From: Achromobacter pestifer
GTDB taxonomy: Bacteria > Pseudomonadota > Gammaproteobacteria > Burkholderiales > Burkholderiaceae_B
Direction: 5' to 3'
Length of the DNA stretch: 64,000 nucleotides
Assembly: GCF_013267355.1 (NCBI RefSeq)
Contig: NZ_CP053985.1
Coordinates: forward strand, 1,116,001 to 1,180,000
Below, in pieces: positions 53,382 to 62,193 of this stretch. Position 1 is the stretch's first letter. Each line of letters opens with the position of its first letter. A model generated the notes under the pieces. The model did no database searches. It had not been told where the DNA came from and saw only the letters and a list, made by a program, of their open reading frames with translations. The translations under genes and the position numbers were made by a program.

Positions 53382-54092
53382 ATGCAACCGTCAACCCTTC
53401 CCCGCGTCGCGCTGATCAGCGGCGCCAGCCGCGGCATAGGCCTGGCCATCGCCCGCGAACTGCTGGCCAACGGCTGGAGCATCAGCGCCGGCACCCGCAG
53501 CGCCACTGACGCCTTCGACGGCTTTCCGCCCGCGCAGGTGCACCGCGCCCGCTTCGACGCCGAGGACGCGGCCAGCGAGGACGCCTGGATCGAATCCGCC
53601 ATGACGCGCTACGGCCGCATCGACGCGCTGATCCACAACGCCGGCATTCTCAGCAAGAGTTCGGTCGTCGAGGCCACGGACGACGAGTTCGACCGGCTGT
53701 TCGCCGTCAACGTCAAATCGCCCATGCGCCTGACGCGCAAGGCCTGGCCGCACCTGATCGCGTCAGGCGCCGGCAAGGTGCTGGTCATGGCCTCGCTGGC
53801 CGGCAAGCGCGTGCGGGCGCCGGAAGGCACGCTTTACGCCATGAGCAAGTTCGCCGCGCTGGCGCTGGCCCACGGCATCCGCCACTGCGGCGATCCCCAC
53901 CAGATACGCTGCACCGCCATCTGCCCAGGCTTCGTGGCCACCGACATGGCCGACGGCGTGCCCGCGGAAATCAAGACCCGCCTGACCCAGCCCGAGGACA
54001 TCGCCCGCATGGCCCGGCTGGTGCTGGAACTGCCGCCCAGCGCCAGCGTGGCCGAGATTCCCATCAGTTGGCAGGTGGAATCGGAGTACTAG
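53382..54092 (+). CDS. Short-chain dehydrogenase/reductase
   Basis: 236-aa SDR. Cofactor motif SGASRGIGLAIA, NAG in LIHNAGILS, catalytic Ser (VMASLAGK), YxxxK in YAMSKFA, and PGFVATDMA. It follows the HDAC-like gene by 30 bp and overlaps the convergent LysR gene by 4 bp. Probably the last gene of the amino-alcohol operon, acting on an alcohol or aldehyde intermediate. Confidence 0.88.
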   Translation: MQPSTLPRVALISGASRGIGLAIARELLANGWSISAGTRSATDAFDGFPPAQVHRARFDAEDAASEDAWIESAMTRYGRIDALIHNAGILSKSSVVEATDDEFDRLFAVNVKSPMRLTRKAWPHLIASGAGKVLVMASLAGKRVRAPEGTLYAMSKFAALALAHGIRHCGDPHQIRCTAICPGFVATDMADGVPAEIKTRLTQPEDIARMARLVLELPPSASVAEIPISWQVESEY

Positions 54093-54976
54093 CCCACGGC
54101 CTCCAGCACCGCTGCGCGGAACTCCTGCATCAGCGGCGACCAGGTGGCGCCGTGGCGCGTGACCAGCGCCATGCTGCGCCGCAGAGGCCGGCCCAGCGTC
54201 ACCGGCAGCTCCACGATGTTCCCGTCCAGCGCGCTCTGCGGCATGAGCGCCAGCAGGTCCGAACCCGCCAGCAATGCCAGCGCGCCCCCTGAAAAATGCT
54301 GCACCTCCAGCGCCGCCGACGGCAGCGCCAGGCCCGCCTCGGCATAGCGGGCCTCCAGCGCCTGGCGCGCCACCGACCCCTGCATGGGCAGGATCCAGCG
54401 CTGGCCGGCCAGATCGCGCAACGCCAGCTTGCGCCGCGAGGCCAGCGGATGCTTGCGGCTGGCGGCCACGCACAGGCCGTCCTCGCGGATCGATTCCTGG
54501 TGCAGCGAACCCGGTACGTCGGCATAGATCGGCGTCACTGCCAAGTCCAGCTTGCCGCCCGCGACCTGCTCGTTGAGATCGTCCGACTGGCCTTGCGTCA
54601 GTTGCACCCGCAGCGCGGGCCGGCGCGGCAGCAAGCGGCGCAGCGCCGGCATCACCACGCTGTCGACCGTGGCGCCAGTGGCGCCGATGCGCAGCAGCCC
54701 GGCCTCGCCCAGGCGCAGCTCCATCGCGTTGCGCACGGCGTCGCGGTATTCCGCCCACAGCCGCTGCGCATGCTCACGGAACGCCAGGCCCGCCGAAGTC
54801 AGGCGCAACCCGCGCCCGCCACGATCAAGCAAGGCCAGCCCGGTGTCGGCTTCCAGCCGTTGCAATGACTTCGACAGCGCCGGCTGGCTGACACCGCAGG
54901 CGGCGGCCGCGCGGTCCAGGTTGCCGTGCTCCACCACGGCCAGGAAGTACTCGATGTCACGCAGCGACAGATTCAT
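54089..54976 (-). CDS. LysR-family regulator
   Basis: About 296-aa regulator. HTH: LSLRDIEYFLAVVEHGNLDR, AAAACGVSQPALSKSLQRLE. The effector domain follows (VTPIYADVPGSLHQESI, HPLASRRKLALRDLAGQ, GSDLLALMPQSAL). Start at ATG 54976 or 54982. It is divergent from the sulfatase/Bug operon, which it probably controls, and is convergent with the SDR. Confidence 0.92.
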   Translation of the reverse strand: MNLSLRDIEYFLAVVEHGNLDRAAAACGVSQPALSKSLQRLEADTGLALLDRGGRGLRLTSAGLAFREHAQRLWAEYRDAVRNAMELRLGEAGLLRIGATGATVDSVVMPALRRLLPRRPALRVQLTQGQSDDLNEQVAGGKLDLAVTPIYADVPGSLHQESIREDGLCVAASRKHPLASRRKLALRDLAGQRWILPMQGSVARQALEARYAEAGLALPSAALEVQHFSGGALALLAGSDLLALMPQSALDGNIVELPVTLGRPLRRSMALVTRHGATWSPLMQEFRAAVLEAVG

Positions 54977-54990
54977 AATCATTGGTTATG
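54974..54990. promoter_or_regulatory. LysR-type site CATAA-N7-TTATG over the lysR start
   Basis: A 5-7-5 interrupted palindrome containing the T-N11-A LysR motif, overlapping the possible LysR start codons. Candidate autoregulatory and activation site for the divergent sulfatase gene. Confidence 0.45.
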
Positions 54991-55076
54991 CATAGACTCA
55001 GCTTCAGGAATATTAAGCCGAGCCCACGCTCCTAGAATCCCTGGATAAACCCGAGGATCGACAGGAGACGCAGCGC

Positions 55077-56408
55077 GTGGACAAGAAGCCCAACATCGTA
55101 TTGATCGTGGCCGACAACCTGGGATGGGGGGAGCTGGGCTGCTACGGCGGCGGCGCCCTGCGCGGCGCGCCCACCCCCCACATCGACCGGCTGGCCTCCG
55201 AAGGGCTGCTGCTGCAGAACTTCAACGTGGAAAGCGACTGCGTGCCCACGCGCTCGGCGCTGATGAGCGGCCGCCACCCTATCCGCACCGGCTGCCTGCA
55301 ATCCGTCCCTCCCGGCCTGCCGCAAGGGCTGGCGCGGGACGAGATCACCCTGGCCCAGCAGTTGTCGGGCCAGGGCTACGCCACGGCGCATTACGGTAAA
55401 TGGCACTTGGGCGACATCCCCGGCCGCTATCCGTCCGACCGCGGCTTCGACGAGTGGTACGGCATTCCCCGCACCACCGACGAAAGCCAGTTCACCTCGT
55501 CCATCGGCTTCGACCCCTCGGTCGCCGATATTCCGCACATCATGCAGGGCCAGGCCGGCGCACCGTCGGAAAACGTCAAGGTCTACGACCTGGAGACTCG
55601 CCGCGGCATCGACGCCGAACTGGTCGACCGGTCCATCGGCTTCATGCGCAAGCAGGCCGAGGCCAGCCGCCCCTTCTTCCTGTACCTGCCGCTGGTGCAC
55701 CTGCACTTTCCCACCCTGCCGCATCCGGACTTCGCCGGGCGTACCGGCGCCGGCGACTTCGCCGATTCCATGGTGGAAATGGACCATCGCGTCGGCCAGA
55801 TCGTGCAGGCGGTGGACGAGCTGAATCTGCGCGACGACACCGTGTTCATCTTCTGCAGCGACAACGGCCCGGAATTCCGCAAGCCCTACCGCGGCACCGC
55901 CGGCCCCTGGACCGGCACCTACCACACCGCCATGGAAGGCAGCCTGCGCGTACCCTTCATGATCCGCTGGCCCGGCAAGGTGCAGCCCGGCCAGGTCTCC
56001 AACGAGATCGTGCACGTCACCGACCTGTACACCACGCTGTCACGCATCGGCGGCGCGGACATTCCGCAGGACCGCCCCATCGACGGCATCGACCAGACCG
56101 ACTTCTTCACCGGCGCCAGCCCGGCGTCGCTGCGGGAAGGCTTTCTGTTCTACATCAAGAACGACCTGCGCGCGGTCAAATGGCGGGACTGGAAGCTGCA
56201 CTTCTACTGGGAGCCCGAGGTCAACGAAGGCAAGGGCAAACTGGAGTCGCCGTACCTGTTCAACCTGAAGCAGGACCCCAAGGAAGAAAGCGACATCCTC
56301 ATCTTCAACACCTGGGTGCTGGGGCCCATCCTGAAAATGGTGCAGTCCTTCAACCAGTCCTGCGCCGCGCATCCGAATACGCCGCCAGGCAAGCCGGACC
56401 CGAGCTGA
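55077..56408 (+). CDS. Type I sulfatase (arylsulfatase family)
   Basis: 443-aa sulfatase with GTG start 55077 behind CAGGAG; no signal peptide, so probably cytoplasmic. Formylglycine-precursor motif DCVPTRSALMSGRHP (Cys55, C-x-P-x-R), metal-site N-terminus PNIVLIVADNLGWGELGCYG, KWHLGD, and FCSDNGPEF. The usual Asp-Asp of ADDLG is Asp-Asn here, a conservative change at a metal-binding position. It hydrolyses a sulfate ester. The Bug receptor 38 bp downstream may import the substrate or use the product. Confidence 0.9.
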   Translation: MDKKPNIVLIVADNLGWGELGCYGGGALRGAPTPHIDRLASEGLLLQNFNVESDCVPTRSALMSGRHPIRTGCLQSVPPGLPQGLARDEITLAQQLSGQGYATAHYGKWHLGDIPGRYPSDRGFDEWYGIPRTTDESQFTSSIGFDPSVADIPHIMQGQAGAPSENVKVYDLETRRGIDAELVDRSIGFMRKQAEASRPFFLYLPLVHLHFPTLPHPDFAGRTGAGDFADSMVEMDHRVGQIVQAVDELNLRDDTVFIFCSDNGPEFRKPYRGTAGPWTGTYHTAMEGSLRVPFMIRWPGKVQPGQVSNEIVHVTDLYTTLSRIGGADIPQDRPIDGIDQTDFFTGASPASLREGFLFYIKNDLRAVKWRDWKLHFYWEPEVNEGKGKLESPYLFNLKQDPKEESDILIFNTWVLGPILKMVQSFNQSCAAHPNTPPGKPDPS

Positions 56409-56446
56409 GGCTCGCGCCAGCCTGACCAAAAAAACAAGGGGAAAAC

Positions 56447-57412
56447 ATGAAATTCGCTATCCGTTGCTGCGCGCTGCTGCTGGGCGCCGCGCTGACCGCC
56501 GCCGCCAGCGCGGCGGACAACAAGCTGGACTGGCCCGGCAAGCAGATCACCTGGGTGATCGGTTTCGTGCCGGGCGGCACCGCCGACGTGCTGACCCGCA
56601 TCGCCGCGCAGGAACTGGCCCGGCGCAGCGGCCTGAACGTCATCGTCGAAAACCGCCCCGGCGCGGCCGGCGCCATCGCCCTGCAACTGGTGGCGCGCAG
56701 CAAGGCCAGCGACGGCTATCTGCTGACCGTGCCCGGTCCGCTGATCTACCCCACGCCCCAGCCTGAAATCGGCCGCGAACTGGCGCCCGTGATCCTGATG
56801 GCCCAGGGCCCCATGGTCATCGTCGGCCCCGCCAAGGACGCCAAGGCATCCTTGCAGGACGTGCTGGCGGACGCCCGACAGCGGCCCGAAGCCTGGAGCT
56901 ACGGCAGCTCGGGCAACGGCACCTCGCAGAACCTGGCGGGCGAACTGCTCAACCAATACGCCGGCACCCGCATCGTGCACGTGCCCTACAAGGGCGGCGG
57001 CCAGGCGGTGGCCGACGTGGCTGGCGGCCAGATCCCCCTGGCCATCCTGGGCTCGGCTCCGGTCATGCCGCAGATCAAGGCCGGCACGCTGAAAGCCTAC
57101 GCCGTCACCACGCCCTACCGCCTGGATAGCCTGCCCAATGTGCCCACGGTGGAAGAGTCCGGCTTCAAGGGCTACGCCGCCACCCAATGGTTCTCGGTCG
57201 CGGCCAGCAAGGACATCCCGGCGGCACAGCTCGATCAAGTCAACGCGGCGCTGCGCGCCGCCGTCGCCACGCCGGAATTCAAGGCCGCCCTGGACAACGC
57301 CGGCATGATCGCCGGCGGCGGCTCGCGGGAGGAATTGCAGTCATTCATCCAGGCGGACAGCGCCAAGTGGCAGAAACTGATCGATAGCGGGGCGGTGAAG
57401 CTGGCGAATTGA
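56447..57412 (+). CDS. Bug/TctC-family periplasmic receptor
   Basis: 321-aa solute-binding protein with signal peptide (AIRCCALLLGAALTAAASAAD). Motifs: KQITWVIGFVPGGTADVLTR, VENRPGAAGAIALQLVARS, YGSSGNGTSQNLAGELLN, HVPYKGGGQAVADV, KLIDSGAVKLAN. The middle segment YPTPQPEIGRELAPV departs from the common YDPVKDF consensus. Same operon as the sulfatase, so a sulfate ester or its desulfated product is a likely ligand. Confidence 0.9.
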   Translation: MKFAIRCCALLLGAALTAAASAADNKLDWPGKQITWVIGFVPGGTADVLTRIAAQELARRSGLNVIVENRPGAAGAIALQLVARSKASDGYLLTVPGPLIYPTPQPEIGRELAPVILMAQGPMVIVGPAKDAKASLQDVLADARQRPEAWSYGSSGNGTSQNLAGELLNQYAGTRIVHVPYKGGGQAVADVAGGQIPLAILGSAPVMPQIKAGTLKAYAVTTPYRLDSLPNVPTVEESGFKGYAATQWFSVAASKDIPAAQLDQVNAALRAAVATPEFKAALDNAGMIAGGGSREELQSFIQADSAKWQKLIDSGAVKLAN

Positions 57413-57704
57413 GCACCAAGACAAATCGGGCGTTCGTCCTGGAATGGCGGCAGAAGGCTTGTCCGGCCCTCCTGAAACACCTTAGAAGATGGAGGGTTCC
57501 TACTCGTGCTTTCTTGAGAAGCAATGAGAAGACTTAAAAGCGATTCGGAGTATCTAGCCTTGACCGGAGCACCGGCAGCCATTGCCCGGCGGCCGCCGCG
57601 CATTCCCGCAGACGGTACGATCCCACATGAAGTCGTCACGCTGATGACCAGCAACGGCTGGAGCAGATCGACGTGTAAGCGCAAGGCGCCCTGCGGCGCT
57701 GCCC
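57413..57704. other. Gene-poor gap with an orphan 68-codon frame
   Basis: A 292-bp stretch between convergent genes. Its composition is AT-richer than the neighbours around 57420-57560. A forward frame (57524-57730) reads MRRLKSDSEYLALTGAP and later HEVVTLMTSNGWSRST but lacks a clear ribosome site, and its end overlaps the PhaB gene. It could be a remnant of a lost gene. No terminator or repeat is evident. Confidence 0.3.
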
Positions 57705-58445
57705 TCAACTCATATACACGCCGCCATTGATCGCGTAGTTCGCTCCCGTCACGAACGCCGCCTCGTCCGACGCCAGCCAGGCGCACAGCCCCGCCAGATC
57801 CTTGGCCGTGCCCAACCGGCCCACCGGCACGCTTTCGATGATGCGGTCCAACAGCGCCGGCGGGAAAGCCTTCACGGTGTCGTCGGCGATGAAGCCCGGC
57901 GACGCCAGGTTGACGGTCACGCCGCGCGCCGCGACTTCCTGCGCCAGCGAGCGGGTGAAGCCGATCACGGCGCCCTTGGCGGTGGCGTAGTTGATCTGCC
58001 CGATCTGGCCTTTCTCCGCGGCCACCGAGCCGATATTGATGATGCGGCCCCAGCCGCGGTCGGCCATGCTGTCGACCACCTGCTTGGTGGTGTTGAACAG
58101 CGTGTCCAGATTGCTGCGCAGCACCGCAGACCAATCCGCCTGGCTCATCTGGCGAAAGCGCATGTCCAGCATGGCGCCGGCATTGTTCACCAGCACGTCG
58201 ATCTCGCCGACTTCGCGCCGCACCTTGGCGAAGGCCGCCTCGGTCGAAGCCCAATCCGTGGCGTCGCCCTCGGAAGCGACGAAGTCGTAGCCCAGGGACT
58301 TCTGTTCCTTCAGCCAGTGGTCCTTGCGCGAGGAGCGCGGCCCGCAGCCCGCCACCACGCGGTGTCCCGCGTTGTGCAGCGCCTGGCAGATCGCGGTGCC
58401 CGTGTGGCCCATACCGCTGGTGACGTAAGCAATGCGCAAAGCCAT
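57705..58445 (-). CDS. phaB: Acetoacetyl-CoA reductase (PhaB/PhbB)
   Basis: 246-aa NADPH-dependent SDR, exactly the PhaB length, started at ATG 58445 (MALRIAYVTSGMGHTGTAIC). The PhaB-specific stretch VVAGCGPRSSRKDHWLKEQKSLGYDF is largely conserved, followed by NNAGAMLDMRFRQMSQADW, catalytic Ser (INIGSVAAEKGQ), YxxxK in NYATAKG and a GGVYMS end. It forms 3-hydroxybutyryl-CoA for polyhydroxybutyrate. phaA and phaC are not adjacent, so it may be a secondary copy. Confidence 0.88.
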   Translation of the reverse strand: MALRIAYVTSGMGHTGTAICQALHNAGHRVVAGCGPRSSRKDHWLKEQKSLGYDFVASEGDATDWASTEAAFAKVRREVGEIDVLVNNAGAMLDMRFRQMSQADWSAVLRSNLDTLFNTTKQVVDSMADRGWGRIINIGSVAAEKGQIGQINYATAKGAVIGFTRSLAQEVAARGVTVNLASPGFIADDTVKAFPPALLDRIIESVPVGRLGTAKDLAGLCAWLASDEAAFVTGANYAINGGVYMS

Positions 58446-58483
58446 GTACTTCCCCTTTTGAAAAGACGGTATCGCGCCGCGGA

Positions 58484-59824
58484 TCAGGCCATCTGGCCGA
58501 CCAGCGGAAACAGGCCGAACGCCAGCGCCGCGGCCAGCATCACCAGGCAGACCATCGTGGCCCACTTCAGCGCGTAGCGCTGGTGGTCGCCGAAGTCCAC
58601 GCCGGCCAGGCCGACCAGCAGATAGGTGGACGGCACCAGCGGGCTCAGCAGATGCACGGGCTGGCCGATCAGCGATGCGCGCGCCATTTCGACCGGCGAA
58701 ATGCCGTAGCCCTGGGCCGCCTCGCTCAGGATAGGCAGCACGCCGAAGTAGAAGGCGTCATTGGACATGAAGAAAGTGAAGGGCAGGCTCACCAGCGCGG
58801 TAATGCCGGCCAGATACGGGCCCATGGCGTCAGGAATCACCGCCAGCAGGCTGCGCGACATGGCCTCGACCATGCCGGTGCCCGACAGGATGCCGGTGAA
58901 GATCCCGGCCGCGAAAATCAGCGACACCACCGACAGCACATTGCCGGCGTGCTGCGTGACGCGGCGGCGCTGTTCGGCCAGGTCCGGATAGTTGATGACC
59001 AGCGCAATGGCGAAGGCGATCATGAACAGCACGGGCAGCGGCAGCACACCCAGCACCAGGCTCACCATCAACGCCAGCGTCAGCCCGGCGTTCACCCACA
59101 GCAGCTTGGGGCGGCGCAGATCCTGGTCGACTTCGACATCGGGCAGGTTCTTGGGGCCGTCCTCGTCGTAGCCCGCGTGCAGAGAGGCGCCGTCCGGCAG
59201 CGACAGCACGCCCAGGCGGCGGCGTTCGCGCAGGCCCAGGCAGAACGCGAGGACCAGGATGGCGACAATGGCCACGCCCATCACCGGCACCAGCGGCACG
59301 AAGATATCGCCCGCGTCCACGTGCAAGGCGCTTGCGGCGCGCGCCGTCGGGCCGCCCCAGGGCGTCAGGTTCATGACGCCGCTGGCCAGCATCGCCAGAC
59401 AGGTCATGGACAGTGCGTTCATCTTCAGGCGGCGGTACAGCGGCAGCATCGACGCCACCACGATCATGTAGGTGGTCGAGCCGTCGCCGTCCAGCGAGAT
59501 CACCAGCGCCAGCACGGTCGTGCCCACCACAATCTTCAGCGGATCGCCCTTTACCGCGCGCAGGATGCGGCCCACGATGGGGTCGAACAGGCCGGCGTCG
59601 ATCATGACCCCGAAATACAGGATGGCGAACATCAGCATCACGCCGGTGGGCGCAATCTTGCGGATGCCGTCCAGCATCATCTTGTCGATGCCCGAACCGA
59701 ATCCGCCCAGCAGGGCGAAAATAATGGGGACAAGGATCAGCGCCACCAGCGGCGACAGGCGCTTGGTCATGATCAGCGTCATGAACGTGATCACCATGCC
59801 GAAGCCAAGCAGGGTCAGAAGCAT
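58484..59824 (-). CDS. CitMHS-family citrate-metal:H+ symporter
   Basis: 446-aa polytopic inner-membrane transporter, about 12 TM helices. Diagnostic features: LLTLLGFGMVITFMTLIMTK, LDGDGSTTYMIVVASMLPLY, MNLTPWGGPTARAASAL and FFMSNDAFYFGVLPIL. The family takes up citrate complexed to Mg or Ca. It is divergent from a TctD/TctE-like two-component system, which probably induces it. The PhaB gene lies 38 bp downstream on the same strand. Confidence 0.92.
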   Translation of the reverse strand: MLLTLLGFGMVITFMTLIMTKRLSPLVALILVPIIFALLGGFGSGIDKMMLDGIRKIAPTGVMLMFAILYFGVMIDAGLFDPIVGRILRAVKGDPLKIVVGTTVLALVISLDGDGSTTYMIVVASMLPLYRRLKMNALSMTCLAMLASGVMNLTPWGGPTARAASALHVDAGDIFVPLVPVMGVAIVAILVLAFCLGLRERRRLGVLSLPDGASLHAGYDEDGPKNLPDVEVDQDLRRPKLLWVNAGLTLALMVSLVLGVLPLPVLFMIAFAIALVINYPDLAEQRRRVTQHAGNVLSVVSLIFAAGIFTGILSGTGMVEAMSRSLLAVIPDAMGPYLAGITALVSLPFTFFMSNDAFYFGVLPILSEAAQGYGISPVEMARASLIGQPVHLLSPLVPSTYLLVGLAGVDFGDHQRYALKWATMVCLVMLAAALAFGLFPLVGQMA

Positions 59825-59953
59825 GAGGGTTATCTCCGACTAGTCGTTGTTATGCGTGGTTCGCGCCTCCGGCGGGGGGAAGCGCGACCGCAAGACTAGA
59901 AATAAAAGCTGTCTACAACCTGTCGTTTTTGAACGCGTGCGACGGCGAGCTCA

Positions 59954-60035
59954 CCTTCCGCCGCCGGGCCGCCCCAAGGCGGAAGGCGCCCCCTCGGGGG
60001 CAGCAAGCGAGCGCAGCGAGTGCGGCGTGGGGGCC
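59954..60035. repeat. GC-rich nested hairpins, possible dispersed intergenic repeat
   Basis: CCTTCCGCC (59954-59962) pairs with GGCGGAAGG (59978-59986), followed by GCCCCC-TC-GGGGGC (59988-60001) and GCAAGCGAGCGCAGCGAG. Sequences of this look recur between genes in Bordetella/Achromobacter-like genomes as I recall, so this may be a copy of a dispersed element placed just before the response-regulator gene. Confidence 0.45.
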
Positions 60036-60059
60036 GTTCTCTCATGCGACAATCGCCCC

Positions 60060-60767
60060 ATGCGCATACTGGTGATCGAAGACGACGCAGACTTGGCCGA
60101 CGCACTCGTGCGCCGGCTGCGCCGTCTCGGCCATGCGGTCGACTGCCAGAACGACGGCCTGAGCGCCGATGGCGTCCTGCAGTACGAAACCTTCGACCTC
60201 GTCATCCTGGACATCGGCCTGCCCCGCATGTCGGGCTTCGACATCCTGCACCGCCTGCGCGACCGCGGCAGCAAGACTCCCGTGCTGGCGCTGACCGCCC
60301 GCATCGACATCGAAGACCGCGTCCACGCCCTGGATACCGGCGCCGACGACTACCTGGCCAAGCCCTTCGATTTCCGCGAGCTGGAAGCCCGCTGCCGCGC
60401 CCTGCTGCGCCGCCCCAGCGCGCAGGCCGCCGGCGTGCTGCGCTTTGGCGAACTGGTCATCGACAGCGCCGCGCGCCAGGTCACTCTGGCCGGCCAGCGC
60501 ATCGAACTGCCCAAGCGCGAATACAGCCTGCTGGAAATCCTGCTGGCCGGCATGAACCGCGCCGTCAGCAAGACCGAAATCGCCAACAAGCTGTTCGCCT
60601 TCGACGACGACGCCGCGCCCAACGCCATCGAGGTCTACATCGCCCGGCTGCGCCGCAAGCTCGAAGGCTCGCCACTGCGCATCGAAACGCAGCGCGGCAC
60701 CGGCTACCTCCTGACCGCCACCGATGACCACGACAGCCCCGCCGCGTCCGGCCCCGGCCGTGGGTGA
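60060..60767 (+). CDS. OmpR-family response regulator (TctD-like)
   Basis: 235-aa regulator started at ATG 60060 (MRILVIEDDADLADALV). Receiver domain with phospho-acceptor Asp51 (LVILDIGLP), Thr in ALTAR and Lys in YLAKPFD. A C-terminal winged helix follows (KREYSLLEILLAGMNRAVSK, AIEVYIARLRRKLEG, TQRGTGYLL). It shares 44 bp with the following kinase gene. By analogy to TctD/BctD it should activate the divergent citrate transporter. Confidence 0.92.
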   Translation: MRILVIEDDADLADALVRRLRRLGHAVDCQNDGLSADGVLQYETFDLVILDIGLPRMSGFDILHRLRDRGSKTPVLALTARIDIEDRVHALDTGADDYLAKPFDFRELEARCRALLRRPSAQAAGVLRFGELVIDSAARQVTLAGQRIELPKREYSLLEILLAGMNRAVSKTEIANKLFAFDDDAAPNAIEVYIARLRRKLEGSPLRIETQRGTGYLLTATDDHDSPAASGPGRG

Positions 60768-62193
60768 ACCGGCCAGGCCCGCCGCCGCGCAGGGCCGCAT
60801 CTCGATCAAGCGCCGCCTGCTGGCCATGCTGCTGGCGCTGTTCGTCGCGGCGCTGGCCACGCTGTATCTGCTGGTGCGCGGCTACGCCAATCACACCGCC
60901 GATACCACCTACGACCAGTTGCTGCGTTCCTCGGTGCTGTCCATCGCCGACAGCCTGCAACTGGTGCAGGGCGAATGGCGCATGGACATGCCCTATGCCT
61001 CGCTGGCGCTGTTGGAGCAGGCGCCGCGCGACCGCGTGTTCTATCGCGTCGGCGACACAGGCGGCGCGCTGATCTCCGGCTACGCCAGCCTGCCCGCCCC
61101 TCCCGCCCGCGGCGAAGACAGCCCCGCGTACTCGCCCCGCCTGTACGACGCCAACTATCAGGGCGAGCCGGTGCGCATCGCCTGGATGGAACGCAGGATC
61201 GCCGGCCCCCGCAACGCCGAGACCGCACTCATCCAGGTCGCCCAGACCCGCGAAGCCCGCAATGCCCTGGCCGATAGCATTCTCTGGCAGGGCACGCTGG
61301 CGCTGATCGGCTTCACCGCCGCGGCCTTGGCGCTGGCCTACTGGGGCCTGCTGCGGTCGCTGTCGCCCATCCGGCGCATCGAACGCGAGCTGGCAGCCCG
61401 CAGCGCGTCGGACCTGCACCCGATCACCGCCCCCGTGCCCGAGGAGCTCGACACCTTGGTGCATTCGCTGGACGGCTTCATGGCGCGGCTGTCGGAAAAC
61501 CTGGACACCCTGCGCCTGTTCATCGCCGAAGCCGCACACCAGCTGCGCACGCCGCTGGCCGCGCTGCATGCGCAGATGGAAGTGGCGCTGGACGAAGAAG
61601 ACCCCGCCGAACAGCGCCGCAGCCTGCTGGCCGTGCTGCGCAACGCCGAGAAACTCTCGCGCCTGGTCAACCAGCTGCTGAGCGATGCCAGCGTCATCCA
61701 CCGCAGCAACGTGCGCCAGTTCCAGCCGGTGGACCTGGCCGAGCTGTTGCGCCAGGCGGTGTACGACACGGTCCCGCAAGCCGATCCCCAGCCCGACGTG
61801 CGCCTGCACCTGCCCGCCCATACACCGGGCAACCCTCCCATGGTGCTGGGCGACAGCCTGATGCTGCGCGAAGCCTTCAAGAACCTCATCGACAACGCGC
61901 TGCGCCACGGCGCCACGGAAGACGGCCACATCGACGTGCGGCTGGAGCCGCAGGACGAAGGCTGGCGCATCTCCGTCTCCGACCAGGGCCCGGGCATCCC
62001 CCCGGCGCTGGCCAACGCCGCCTTCGAGCGCTTCGTGCGCGGTCCGAACCCGCGCGCGCCCGGCGCCGGCCTCGGCCTGTCCATCATCAAGCGCGTGGTC
62101 GACATCCATCAGGGCCGCCTGGTCCTGAGCAACCGCGTGGGCGGCGGCCTGGACGCCGTGGTCACGCTGCCGGCCCGCCCCCATGAAGCTTGA
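60724..62193 (+). CDS. Sensor histidine kinase (TctE-like)
   Basis: 489-aa membrane kinase. TM1 ~31-52, periplasmic sensor ~55-185 (the TctE-N-type region DTTYDQLLRSSVLSIADSLQ), TM2 ~189-210, HAMP-like linker, phospho-acceptor His272 in AEAAHQLRTPLAALH, then N-box (KNLIDNALRHG), DQGPGIP and GAGLGLSIIKR. Its gene overlaps the regulator before it and the periplasmic protein after it by a few bases. Ligand probably a tricarboxylate. Confidence 0.92.
   Translation: MTTTAPPRPAPAVGEPARPAAAQGRISIKRRLLAMLLALFVAALATLYLLVRGYANHTADTTYDQLLRSSVLSIADSLQLVQGEWRMDMPYASLALLEQAPRDRVFYRVGDTGGALISGYASLPAPPARGEDSPAYSPRLYDANYQGEPVRIAWMERRIAGPRNAETALIQVAQTREARNALADSILWQGTLALIGFTAAALALAYWGLLRSLSPIRRIERELAARSASDLHPITAPVPEELDTLVHSLDGFMARLSENLDTLRLFIAEAAHQLRTPLAALHAQMEVALDEEDPAEQRRSLLAVLRNAEKLSRLVNQLLSDASVIHRSNVRQFQPVDLAELLRQAVYDTVPQADPQPDVRLHLPAHTPGNPPMVLGDSLMLREAFKNLIDNALRHGATEDGHIDVRLEPQDEGWRISVSDQGPGIPPALANAAFERFVRGPNPRAPGAGLGLSIIKRVVDIHQGRLVLSNRVGGGLDAVVTLPARPHEA

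Noticed and set aside
57524-57730. A 68-codon forward frame as a real gene
   Set aside because: No ribosome site, no recognisable family and it overlaps the end of the PhaB gene; kept only as a possible remnant.
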